Under the pieces are notes generated by a model. The model was not told the DNA's origin and searched no databases. It saw only the letters and a program-made list of their open reading frames with translations. 64,000 nt of DNA from Hemileia vastatrix (taxonomy: Eukaryota > Basidiomycota > Pucciniomycetes > Pucciniales > Zaghouaniaceae): assembly GCA_030280995.1 (NCBI GenBank), contig JASXTE010000015.1:5939001-6003000 (forward strand), in the 5' to 3' direction. This document shows positions 24,219 to 34,415 of the stretch, piece by piece (positions within the stretch are counted from its first letter, which is position 1; the number at the start of each line of letters is the position of its first letter). The position numbers and the translations under genes are program-made.

Positions 24219-25406
24219 CTACGAATCCCTATACTTTTTAGATCTACCTAAAGAATATTTAAATTTATCACCTTTTTCTTCTTTTTTTAACTTGTTTATT
24301 TGTTGGATTAACTTGTCACTGATCTGGAAAGAGAAACCAAAATGTGTGAAGTCTTGACAAGATTCCAAACCTGGAGGAGCCTTTGTGGTTTGGTGATTAT
24401 TGTAAGAAGAATTCCAAACTGTTTCAATGATTCCATTTTCTAATCCAAAATCGATTATACAACTATGATCCGGGAAATATAATCCATGTCCTTTAATTTT
24501 TGCAGGTGATGGAATAGGTTGTCCAGTGATAGGATTAATATATGTGAAAATTCCATAAGTGAGGTAATTGGTATCATTTGAGTCGGTGTGAATTCGGTTA
24601 TGAAATCCAGAATGAGTGATTATAACATTTGAAAACATTAGATCATCACTAATATCTTCCCATTCAGAGTCACACCAATTTGGTATTCCAAATCTCGTAG
24701 CAACTTCATGATTTTTTTGAAAAGCTTTATTGAAGAGTTTTTTAAGTTGAAGAGCAAGAAATGAATTAAATGAAGGTAACGTATTCCATTTTCGAAAATC
24801 ATTATCTAATTCAGCTTTAGATAAAGATCTGAGTAAAGAATATATGCCTATTTGAATTAAATTCAGTAAAATGATATTAAAAAATCCAGAAAAGTTTTTA
24901 AACATACCAAGAGAAAAACCTTTTTCAAATTCTGGTCTACATCCAATTCCAATCATGATTCCACCCAACAAATTCTTATTCCTTAAAGATAAGCAAACCA
25001 AAGCCATTTGATAGAGTGTTATGATGATATCACAGAGTTGATTAAATGATTCATCTTTTAAACCATTTAAAGAATGGGTTTTGTAAATAATTTGAGGTTT
25101 GAAACTATTATTAATAACAGCTTTAACTTCATCACCTCCAGTTTCATTTAAATAATGTATATTTTCAGGTAAAATTTTCAGATATTTTCTTTTTTTTTCA
25201 ACTTTAGTTTTATAGTACTTGATTTTTGAAATATGGCCAAATATTTGATCCAAGTGAATTTCTTTTTTTAAATTTCTTTTATTTCGATACTGTTCTTTTT
25301 TTGTCAATGTTTTAGATGATGATTGGAAAGAAGTTGAATTTGAAGATGATAATGAATTTAAAGAAGATGAGAGTGAGGTAAGTGGTGAATCTGAAGTTAA
25401 AGACAT
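24219..25406 (-). CDS. TET/JBP-like 2-oxoglutarate/Fe(II) dioxygenase (candidate DNA base oxidase)
   Basis: An intronless, uninterrupted 395-codon gene from the ATG at 25406 to the stop at 24219. Residues 1-50 are Ser-rich then basic. Residues 145-170 carry GIGCRPEFEKGFSLGMFKN, a landmark I associate with fungal TET/JBP relatives. The core has the metal motif HTD at 273-275 (RIHTDSND), TYGIFTYINPITGQP at 283-297, LYFPDHSCIIDFG at 309-321, and a distal His at 338. At 355 it reads FTHFGFSFQIS where related proteins, as I recall them, have Arg to hold 2-oxoglutarate. TET/JBP enzymes oxidise 5-methylcytosine or thymine in DNA. It lies inside the transposon, downstream of the transposase on the same strand. 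Other DSBH oxygenases are possible; activity is unproven. Confidence 0.78.
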   Translation of the reverse strand: MSLTSDSPLTSLSSSLNSLSSSNSTSFQSSSKTLTKKEQYRNKRNLKKEIHLDQIFGHISKIKYYKTKVEKKRKYLKILPENIHYLNETGGDEVKAVINNSFKPQIIYKTHSLNGLKDESFNQLCDIIITLYQMALVCLSLRNKNLLGGIMIGIGCRPEFEKGFSLGMFKNFSGFFNIILLNLIQIGIYSLLRSLSKAELDNDFRKWNTLPSFNSFLALQLKKLFNKAFQKNHEVATRFGIPNWCDSEWEDISDDLMFSNVIITHSGFHNRIHTDSNDTNYLTYGIFTYINPITGQPIPSPAKIKGHGLYFPDHSCIIDFGLENGIIETVWNSSYNNHQTTKAPPGLESCQDFTHFGFSFQISDKLIQQINKLKKEEKGDKFKYSLGRSKKYRDS

Positions 25407-25650
25407 GTATTTTTCTACTTAAAAATTTGTTACTTTTCAAAAACCCAAAATTATACATTTAAAAAAAACTCACCTAATTTAAATTAAAAAATAAAAAATC
25501 CTCAAAAGACAAATAAGAATTTTTTTTATTTCACTTGAACTTGATAAATATTTTTCTCTAAATTAAAAAAAAAATAAAAAAATAAAAAATAAAATCAATA
25601 AACTGTTAAATTTTTTTAACACTTCCCCATTCCCCTAAATTCCCCTCTCC
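25407..25650. other. AT-rich 5' flank of the dioxygenase gene
   Basis: No clear TATA box of standard form. Before the solo LTR inserted, this sequence lay about 250 bp from the transposase break point, so the two genes may have been co-transcribed. That is inference. Confidence 0.4.
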
Positions 25651-25655
25651 AAAGC

Positions 25656-26832
25656 TGTCAGCCTAAATATCCTTAGGACTGAGTATTTCTTATGCTTAAA
25701 ATAAGATAACCTTAACTAGATTAAGCTTATATCTTAAAAATAAGGTTAAAATAATAATATATATTATTTTATTATATATATATAATTATTATTCTATTAT
25801 ATAATTTATAATAGTTTAAATAGCTTATCCATGGCCTAATAATACTTATTAAGGTGTTAATGGAGTCATAATATACTTATCTTAAGTGATATGAAGTAAT
25901 TATTGACATACATAAGCTTATATGTATACATAAATCTCATATTCAGTGAAATATGCAGTATATTATGTATATTTAGGTATATAAGTGGGTTTTAGCCCCT
26001 TAATAGCCTATAACCTTTGTTTTTCTGCTTATTTTAGGTCATATGGACGAGAAATCAGTGGACTCACAACGCCTACAGAAGCATAGACACCTATATCAGG
26101 CGCATACACCCAGTTTGGACAACTAAAATTACTTCCTTGGATGGTTATTCACGGATTTATGGGTTGGAAAGATGTTTTTGGGTTAATGTGGATGCTTGGG
26201 GATGTTATTGGGGGCTTGGAAATTTTATTTGTTTCCTTTATATGCTTTTAGTTTCATTAAATCTCTTTTTGATCATTTATTTTACCTGTTTCTTTATGGT
26301 ATCCGCTTTTATCTGGGTTTTCTATTTATGGTATGACTCTGTGTTATTATTAATAGTGATGGAGGGTCCTTACTGGAGGTCTGGGTGTTGAAACTGCTTG
26401 AAGTGGACGCCATGGGGAGGTGATGGGCCCTCACAGTGCTGTAATTGCCGGGGATAGCAGTGACATCATCTGGATTGAAGGTCTGTGCACTCCAGTGGAT
26501 TTGGGTATAAGTAAGAAGGGATTTTGACGGTTTATTATCATCATTCAATTACTACACTTCAAACAAACACTTCAATACAATTATTAGTATTCAGAAATAT
26601 ATTATAAAGCCCTTATAAATTGATATTATCTTTATAATAGCTATAACTATATTTTATTCTTCTATTTTCCACCACTAGCACGCATTTAAATCCAAGTATT
26701 GTGAGTTTTATTTGAGTATAACTATTCTATTAGTCTTCCCCTGAGGTGTAATCACTAAATCATTTATTAATAAGTAGTAGGACCATAAAATAACACTATT
26801 ATATCATACTTATATACTAGACTATACTGACA
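25656..26832 (+). mobile_element. solo LTR with target duplication AAAGC
   Basis: Begins TGTCAGCC and ends ACTGACA, 1177 bp, flanked by AAAGC at 25651-25655 and 26833-26837. A diverged inverted copy is at 54146-55323. It holds no convincing gene. It splits the 3' part of the Harbinger transposase from the dioxygenase gene. Confidence 0.9.
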
Positions 26833-26837
26833 AAAGC

Positions 26838-27728
26838 CCTCTCCCACCTCCCAAAAACCCTTGTAAAAAGAAGATACTGATTTTCATCAAAGAATTTTTC
26901 AGGTTCATTTGAAATATGCATTCTTTGGAAGACGTAGGAGTCATGACATGAGCCAGGATAGCCAGCGAAGAATGATATAAATTTTTTGTTTACGTCACAT
27001 ATAAGCTGAACGTTAATTGAATATCTATAAAGAAGATATATTTGTTTGTGTTAGTTTCAAGGAGGATGAAAGGAGTTAAAAATAATCTACCTCTTTTTAC
27101 GGTCAAAGTAATTGTTTCCACCTTGAGCAGGTTTCTGGCTCAAAGGAATAGTAGTACCATCAACAAAACCAATACATCCTGGAAAGCCCTCTGCTTGCAT
27201 AACCTGAGATGATTCAAGTCGCTCTTCTTTTGTTGGCCAGGTGAGAAGTTGAGATTCCAAGGAGTTGATGGCAGTGATACATCGTTTGGTATAAGTGTTA
27301 ACTGAACCATACTCTAAATCAAAGACATTTTCTAAACGTTTCAAAGCGGCTCCATTACCATTTGAACCCAATCGACATAGTGTGATGGCCAATTGAATTG
27401 AAGGATGTTGTTGTTCTTTTTGAGAATTATTGTGAAATATGGGATGATCCTGAATAAGCTCAAGCAATTTAAGGAAACATTCCTGAGAAGTCCTGAACAG
27501 CTGTCTAAAACTGGGTGTAGATAGGTTAAGAAGTGTTTGGATGGTGTACTTGGGAGTATGAAGTACTTGAGGCTTTCTGGGAAGAAGGTAACGTTTCCTG
27601 GCCATTTTTGATAAAACGACAAAATCTTCTTCTAGATCAGAATTGGAATCAGAGTCCAAGAGCAGTTCAAGAGCCATGAAAGTCATTGCTTTATTTAATT
27701 TATCACGATTTGAAAGTGAGGAAGGCAT
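26838..27728 (-). pseudogene. Harbinger DDE transposase, C-terminally truncated
   Basis: Exon 1 is 27728-27091 and exon 2 runs from 27024; the 66-bp intron (27025-27090) has GT..AG ends and restores the reading frame. Residues 60-160 form the helical N-terminal region; GFPGCIGFVDGTTIPL holds the first catalytic Asp (190), and after the intron GYPGSCHDSYVF holds the second (241). The protein follows the family to EKFFDENQYLLF, then loses similarity about 15 residues before the solo LTR. The segment expected to carry the catalytic Glu is absent, and nothing like it appears on the far side of the LTR. The enzyme that cuts and pastes the element is therefore probably dead. Confidence 0.82.
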
Positions 27729-27829
27729 GACTCTTATATGATATGATATGAAGATGTAAGTGATGTTTGATGTTTTGAGTTATGAAGTGTTATGCTGCGG
27801 AGTGCTGCGTATGAATGGTATGATGATGA

Positions 27830-28000
27830 CAAATCAGTGAAATGGGACTTGATGGTGAAATCAGAACTTTTGGTTGAGAAAGTGCGGATTTGAGTGAAAT
27901 AAGTGACTTATTTCATTTTGAAATCCACCAGTATTGGGGCTAGTGTGTTTTGGAAATCCGCACTTATTTAAGTGCGGATTTGCCAGAACTGACACCCCCT
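27830..28000 (-). repeat. right TIR and subterminal repeats of the Harbinger element
   Basis: Mirror of the left end: the palindrome here has the same 12-bp arms with a 4-bp centre, then TGCCAGAACTGACACCCCCT. GTGACTTATTTCAT and a GTGCGGATTTGAG repeat match the left subterminal repeats. Confidence 0.8.
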
Positions 28001-28239
28001 ATTGTTAGCAGAACACTTTTTAGTGGAACAAGATAGAACTAGAAGACAAAGTGGGTTGATAAGCAGAGCTCAAAAAAAAAGAAGTAAGATGGAAGGGTAT
28101 TGAATTAGAACAAAGGGTTTTACAATTAGTGGATACTCATATGGCAAGTGTGGGTTATTAAATTAGGTATGGAAGGTGGTACAGTACCTATTATTTAGTC
28201 AGGTTTCTTAAAAGTTTTGCGTATTTACAAAAGGTAGAG
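28001..28239 (+). pseudogene. 3' internal part of gypsy element K
   Basis: Continues 21680-21822 once the Harbinger element is removed. It is colinear with 56525-56761, including the CTCATATGGCA stretch and the AAAAGGTAGAG before the LTR. No intact frame. Confidence 0.65.
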
Positions 28240-28903
28240 TGTTAGGCGCTAATAGCTGTACTTGCTCAAATTTTTCAGGCACTATTGGAACCAAGATTTA
28301 TTCTAAAAAATGCACAAAGATAATTGAGATACTTAGTTACCGTTTGATATTCTTGAAATAGTGTTGAACTTGTGTATGAAAGCCTGTAGGGAAAGGAAAC
28401 ATAGGGGAGAGGCACTGAACATACAATGTGTATAAATAAAAACTCACTTTTAAAAGTAGAAGCGACATGATTAATATAGAAAAATAAAAAGTAAAATACA
28501 ATTATTATTCATAGAAAAGAAATTAGATATATTTTATTTTTTTTTACATCTGGTATGTATACCAGAATAGTGCTTTAGATTTATTTTATTACTAAAGTAA
28601 GGATAGTATAAGATAGAGAACTTCAAGAGGAAGTGACTATGAGTACTAGCGCCTACTGAGAGTTTATCTTTCCAACAGATAGATTACTTATATTAAAATA
28701 TATTATTTCTTTCATTGAGTAAATTACACTATTATCCCATTCTCCTTTCTTCCCCAAAATATATAAACACACTTATAATATGTGCTTTCACTATCTTTAA
28801 ATATTAGAGTGGCATGTGCTTCTTTTTAAATATGTTTTAGAAAAGAGAACCAAAACATCTTGGATTGTGTCTATAGCTTGGCATTATAGAACTTTCTTTT
28901 TCA
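28240..28903 (+). repeat. LTR at the end of K and the start of H
   Basis: Starts TGTTAGGCGC and is 664 bp; the copy at 56762-57425 has the same length. The sequence before it matches the other copy, as for a 3' LTR. The sequence after it (TTGGTGTCCCAATGGTGG, 28906-28923) looks like a primer-binding site, as for a 5' LTR. One LTR may therefore be shared by two elements in tandem. Confidence 0.65.
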
Positions 28904-30330
28904 AATTGGTGTCCCAATGGTGGCTGGCAGATTGTAAGTTTGGTTATTATGTTGTTTTTTAGGGTTTTTTCAAATAGGATATAATCAAGCCTGAACTTCA
29001 AGGAAGATTCATAGGCTCTACAGCAAGTGGATCAAGCCATTATAAGATGATATCATAGGGCTTTATTAAAGAATATAGTTGTTATAATCTTTAAGTGCTT
29101 ATTTATTTTTTTATTTTAGTAGTTCAAAGCTAGAATTGAACCTACAGCTACTAATTCTAAAGTCACTCAGGAGAGGGTAAAATCTCCCAATTCTAAAGCA
29201 TAAATACCACTTAGGGTTTTGACAATAATTAGGTGCAAGGATGAAGGCTTGCGTTTCACTGGAATCAACACTCAAAAGTTTTTGAGGAGGTTTGAGAAAG
29301 TGGTGGAAGTATATGGTGCATCAGGTGTTATTTTTTGTTGAAAATGGACAGAATTATGATATGGAGGAGCTGGATGGTCACAAAAAAGGCAATTGGATGG
29401 CTCTGAAGTCACAAACATGAAAAGAATGGCCTAATATTACAGAGAAAACAAGGTATACAAATAAAGTCCTAGATGTCCTTTTAAAAAGGCAAAAGCTAAA
29501 GGGGGTATCAAAGACCCTAAATATTTAAAAAAAAATTGAAAAGATTTTTATCAGGTAGTAGATTATTTGGTCAATAACAAGGATTTTAGTGATAATAGTG
29601 TGTCATTATATTGTTTTTGTGAGGCATTAGCGCCTGAGTTAGAATTTTGGGTGAAGAAGTGCCATGAAAACAAAGGAAAATTGGTTAGGAAGAGAAATGG
29701 GGATCATAAGTACCCAGGAATGCAGGCTGTGGAAACAGTGGTGGAAGATGAAATGAATTTGTGTTTCATAGAGCACCAAGCAGCTAAAGTTTATTTGGAG
29801 GATTTAGAGGTGATAGAGGTTTTGTCTAATACTGGATCACCTTTTTCAATGCTGACCCCAGAAGTCAAGAGAGTATCAAAGGATTCAAGTTCAGTAATGG
29901 CTAGGATCAAGAAATTGGAGAAGAATTTGAGTGAAGCAGCTAAACACAAGCTATGATTTACTCCTTAGCTATTGCAGTTTTCTTCTATGGTATAATATTA
30001 TTGTAATAAAGAAGGCCATACAATAATGAGACATAATTATCTTTAGAAGGATAAGGAAGATAAATTTGTTTTGTAAGAAGGTACAGTGCTGATGTTAGAG
30101 GATGGCACAAAACTTGTTATGGATAAGTATCAAGGGATTAGAGCTAAATTCATCAATCATATTAACATGAAGGCCATTAAAATAAATACTAGTAAGGGAA
30201 AGGAGTCTGTGGATAAAAACACAAAGTCAGTTAATTTTTCAGTCACTTTTGCAGTATTGTATTTTAAGTTCATTGAGGGGGCTTTTGCAGTTCCACTCAC
30301 TACAGCGTGGTTGGAGATTTAAAAAAAAAC
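28904..30330 (+). pseudogene. gag remnant of gypsy element H
   Basis: Broken frames from about 29220 give a capsid-like region (TQKFLRRFEKVVEVYGASG). Then comes a 129-codon open piece (29567-29956) with FCEALAPELEFWVKK, KYPGMQAVETVVEDEM and a C-terminal Lys/Glu-rich helix. That order matches the Gag C-terminal lobe of basidiomycete gypsy elements. A further open piece (30086-30322) has no motif I know. No zinc knuckle was found. Many stops; inactive. Confidence 0.6.
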
Positions 30331-30829
30331 ATAAGAAAATAGTTTGGCCAAATTTTAGTAGGCTAAGAAGGGCTGGGGCCAAGTATGCAAATCCAGTAGA
30401 CATCAAGGATATAGGGTAAACTACAGGAGAGATTTTACCTGTATGACTTGAGGATGTGGAAATGGAGGATGAATATGGGAATAAAATGGATTATGACATG
30501 GAAAAGCATATCAAGGAAAAACATTTAGAATAGTCAGAAGTAGTTCAAAGGAGAGTGGTATTGGTAGAAGGAACTCCAGGTGCCAAATATAATACTGCAA
30601 AGAATCCGGCTTGTAGGGCACAAGCTGGTGAAAAGGAGACTCAACAGAAATGAAGAATGCAGTGCTAAGCTCATGCAGAATATGCTAGAGCAGCTGGAGA
30701 TTTGATTACAGAATGCTTAAATACAACAGTCTCAGTTCCATTGGGGGTGCTAACAGCAGTAGCTCCAGAGATATAAAATATAATAGTGGATAAGTGTAAG
30801 AAGCAAAGAATTGCAAATTGTGTTGAGTA

Positions 30830-31091
30830 TCACTACGTAATATATGGGGTGGACTTGCTAGAAATTTGTCAACCTGAACTCAAATGGAACTCAGATGGAA
30901 CTCAGACTGAACTCATACTGAACCCATACTGAAATCTACTTGAACACCCACCTAAAACTGTTCTGCTGAGTGGTGTTCATCCCTGATTGTGTAGTTCCTT
31001 TATCAATAGCTCAATGTCTGTTCAATCTGTGGAAAGTATGGGTCCAAGGTTGTGGACTTTCTAGCAAGTCCACACCCCATAATTTGCGGTG
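30830..31091. mobile_element. 261-bp MITE, copy 1
   Basis: Inverted ends CACTACGTAATATATGGGG and CACCGCAAATTATGGGG (read inward) with TA on both sides. Inside are diverged forms of the palindrome GGACTTGCTAGCAAGTCC and a run of 10-12 bp units of the form TGAACTCAGA. Removing it with one TA restores a GAG TAC GAT codon series in the protease of element H, which fixes the edges. The TA duplication suggests a Tc1/mariner-type helper. Confidence 0.85.
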
Positions 31092-31660
31092 TACGATTTG
31101 GAAAAACATTCATTTCAATTAGTCGTGGGATTACTGAGGGTACCACACTATGCAGGACCATTAGGGTATTTAATGGTTACAACTAATGGGATGCAGATTA
31201 GAGCACTAGTACAAACTGGCTCTCAGGTTAATGTAGTTTCAGCAGAATATGTTTTGAATCTAGGGTTGCCAGTTAAAGATGGAAAAGGAACTGTTGCAGG
31301 TATTGGAGGTGCTAGTTTACTGGTTTTAGGGGTAGCTGAATAGGTCAAAATGCGGGATGCAGGAGCATCAAGAGATCTACACTTGTATGTTCTATAGGTG
31401 TAGTAAAACCAGTCTGAGGATCACCATTTTAGATGGATTATTCAGAAACAATAGAATATTTTTTGAATAAAACTATAGGAATCAGTATTATGGGTGATGA
31501 TGGTATTACTGCAACAGCAGTCTTAGTAGCGCCTAAATATGGTGGCTTGGAAACCAAGTATGTTGGATCTGTGAGTTTAGAGAAGGAAAGAGAGTTTTAT
31601 GAGGAAGAGGTGAATGGACATCCACCAGGGTTGCTCCAGTATTTTCATTAGAGATTGGCA
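31092..31660 (+). pseudogene. protease remnant of element H
   Basis: Encodes GPLGYLMVTTNGMQIRALVQ followed by TGSQVNVVS. The catalytic DSG of the family is changed to QTG, so the aspartic protease is inactive. IGG and LHLYV motifs follow as in element C, then MGDDGITATAVLVAPKYGG. Stops lie at 31341 and near 31395. Confidence 0.78.
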
Positions 31661-32212
31661 TCTAAGGTATTACTATCTCTTAAGATGAGAGGAACTAGAT
31701 TGTGATCAGTCAGTCCATGCAGGGATACATAATGTGGGGTTTCACAGGTATCTTGGTAATAGTACTATAGAGTGTATTTTACCTAGATTTTCCGAATTCT
31801 TTAATTTGGTATTTTGATACACTTATATTAAAAAGAAAAGATAAAAATAAGATGAAGGTAAAACGCAGAGTAATATTAGAAAAGTTTTAATATTAAGTAA
31901 TGAAGGCAGCAACTGTCCCTTTCTAGCATCATAATATAAATCAGTAGAGATTAAAATTAAACAAGTAAACTTACTTATTACAGATTTGAACAATCCTTTT
32001 CAGAAGCCTTTACTATCAAGAAATCCTTATGACACACCTTTAATAATTTTTTCACCTAAATTTAGGCCTACTTGTAGGATAACTTTGGAAATAATTAAGA
32101 TGGTTAATATTGAACCAGGAGATTGGTTGTCTCAGTAAGAAAATAATTTAGTTATATATGTCATGGTACTTGAGGAAAAAGATATTGCGTTTTTAGAAGA
32201 GGAAGGAGGTTT

Positions 32213-33240
32213 ATGAAGCACTCTTATGATAAACCTTATATTTTTCCAGATATCCCTCATGCACCATGGAAAATGAAAGTGTTTCCTATATTGGCGGCAA
32301 TCAGAGAAGAATATACAGAACTAAATAGGGAAAGGTTAAGGTCTGGCTTGTATGAACAGTCAATGTCTAGTTACTCAAGTCCAGTATTTTGTTTTTCAAG
32401 CATATTTCAAAGTTAAGGGCTGTTCATGATTTGAGAGAAATGAACAAGGTTAAAGATAAAGATGAATGATTTCCTCCAACACCAGAAGAATTTGCGGAAT
32501 CATTTACAGGAAAGCATGTTACTGATTAGGAGATATAATTGAAGGATACTATGAGTGTGAGTTAAATTTATTGTCAAGAACCATGACTAGGTTTGAAACT
32601 CCATTTGAATGCTTCAGGTTAAAAAGTTTACCATAGGGTACTACAAATTCAGTCGCAGTGTATCAAGCACAGATTATGTGGATATTATATGATGAGATTC
32701 TGTAACATGTAGGAATTTTTATTAATGACGTCAGGTTAAAAAGGCCAGCAACTTATTATAATGGAGAGTTTCTAGACAAGAACCCAAAAATTAGGAGGTT
32801 TATTAGGGAATATGCTATTAATGTTGAAAGGGTACTTTTTAGGATAGAAGATGTTGGTTTGACAGTCTCAGGGTAAATATTTTCTTGTTGCATACCAGTA
32901 CTTGATATTATTGGTCATGCTGTATGTAGTAAGGGAAGAATCATTACAGAAAAACAGAAAAACAGAAAAGCAGAAAAACAAGATGCTTACATGGCCAAGA
33001 CCAAGAAAAACTACAAAATTTAGAGGGTTCATAGGTATTTTTAAATATGTGCAATTTTTTATTCAAGATTTTGACTTCTTATCTTCTTCATTAAGGCGCT
33101 TGGAAAGAAAAGATGTTTTATGAGATTGGATAGAGGAATGCAAGCAATCATTTGAGTTATTAAAAAGAATTTTATGGAAAAAAATTCTTTTAAAGAAACT
33201 GGAATATTGATTAGGCACTGGAGAGATTACCCTAGCTGTC
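32213..33240 (+). pseudogene. reverse transcriptase remnant of element H
   Basis: Begins MKHSYDKPYIFPDIPHAPW, the same N-terminal RT block as element B, then AVHDLREMNKV, FTGKHVTD and YQAQI-like pieces. The catalytic motif reads FINDVRLKRP where FIDDVGIKG is expected, so one Asp is lost. The thumb region is recognisable at 32998-33120 (FRGFIGIFKYVQFFIQDFDF). Many stops and frameshifts. The 31660-32212 stretch before it shows no motif apart from short pol pieces. Confidence 0.78.
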
Positions 33241-33910
33241 AGAGTGTTCTCTTGATCTAGAAGGTATTTTCAGTGGTCCAACAGCAATGAAGGGTAGAAA
33301 AAACTCAAGATTTCAATATTTGTGTACATAGAAAACTTTCTTTTGTTTTACTCAATTGAAAGGTAAGATTTGTAAATATTATTATTACTTAAAAACTTTA
33401 AATATTTACTTGTAAATATTCAGAGATGGGTAATAGTAGTACTAGGGTTGTGTATATAAAATTGTAATAAATGTAAAGAATAGAATGAATCAAAAACCAC
33501 AAAATTTAGAGGCGTTATATAGGCAAGAAGAGAGAGAAAAATATGGTAAACCCACCTAAATACAAGAGTATCACAGGTAAAATATCGCACAATAAAGGAT
33601 TTTAAATTAAAATGTTCTTTCTAGAGGGAATTTTCCATATAAAGTATTTTCTGTATACCTCAAGGCAATTATAAATATTTTATTTTTGTTTAATATTCAG
33701 TATTGTTATAATTTAGTCTAATTTTCAGCTTTTATAAGGATGCCTTCAAGGAGTAAGAAGTGGGAGAACTTTTATAATTATATATTTAATTTATTTTTAC
33801 TTATTAATTATTAAAAAGATTATAAGTAATTTTTAAAGTAAATATAACTAATAAAGTGAGGGGTAAAGACATAGTTCTGCTCAAGTATAAAATAATTATA
33901 ACTATTTACT
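33241..33910. other. AT-rich insertion between RT and RNase H of element H
   Basis: The pol reading is interrupted here: LAV at the left edge and LVVDPS at the right edge both match the same point in element B. About 670 bp of AT-rich sequence lies between, with no recognised gene or terminal repeat. Its nature is unknown. Confidence 0.45.
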
Positions 33911-34415
33911 GGGCAGGTCAAGAAGCCTGTATGACACTAGTGGTAGATCCAAGTGTGTCTGTAGTAGGTGCAGTTTTAATGCAAGAGGAAATGGAAAGAA
34001 AATATATGCCTATCTTTTATGATTCAGACAGATTTTCAAAGATAGAGTCTAGATATTCACATTCCAAGTTGGAGTTGTGCGGGGTCTCAAAGATTTAGAA
34101 GAAGGTGCAATTGATGCTTTGGGGGAAATAATTTGAGTTGCAGGTTGATGTGCTATCTTTGGTGCAAATGATCGGTAGTCCAAGTCTACCAGATGTGTCC
34201 ATGACTAGATGGGTGGTGAAGATTAATTAAATTTATCTTGATTTAGTTCAAAAACCAAGAAAATCTTTCATGATTCCAGATTCTTTATCTAGGAGGGCAT
34301 TATGTGAAGAGGATTCTGAGGCAGAAGAATTAAAAGAAGATAAGAAATATGTTATTGGAATAGATTATTTTTATCAAAGGTTTAGCTATAAGAAAAAGGT
34401 CGTCCACCAAGATGT
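33911..34415 (+). pseudogene. RNase H remnant of element H
   Basis: Encodes VVDPSVSVVGAVLMQEE, then IESRYSHSKLELCGVSKI, matching 7555-7920 of element B, then ELQVDVLSLVQMIGSPSLPD and IPDSLSRRAL. Stops near 34098 and in the later part. No integrase follows; an LTR-like sequence begins at 34416. Confidence 0.78.

Larger units (their letters stand above)
21823..28000. mobile_element. PIF/Harbinger-like DNA transposon carrying a TET/JBP-like gene
   Basis: The inverted ends read AGGGGGTGTCAGTTCTGGCA and are followed on both sides by a palindrome of AAATCCGCACTT with its complement. ATT flanks the element on both sides (21820-21822 and 28001-28003); Harbinger elements usually duplicate TWA, so the exact edge could be one base off. 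Inside are a spliced DNA-binding-type ORF1 (plus strand), a truncated DDE transposase (minus) and a complete dioxygenase ORF (minus). A solo LTR interrupts the transposase. The similar sequence at 56525 lacks the element, supporting insertion as a unit. TIRs look intact, so movement by a helper transposase is possible. Confidence 0.87.

Noticed and set aside
24219..25406. Dioxygenase as a prolyl hydroxylase or AlkB-type enzyme
   Set aside because: The GIG-RP-KG-S-G block and the order of motifs after HxD fit fungal TET/JBP relatives better, though only a profile search would settle this.
25656..26832. 84-codon hydrophobic open stretch (26137-26388) as a membrane protein gene
   Set aside because: It lies wholly in a solo LTR, is not kept in the inverted copy at 54146-55323, and is what AT-rich sequence often gives.
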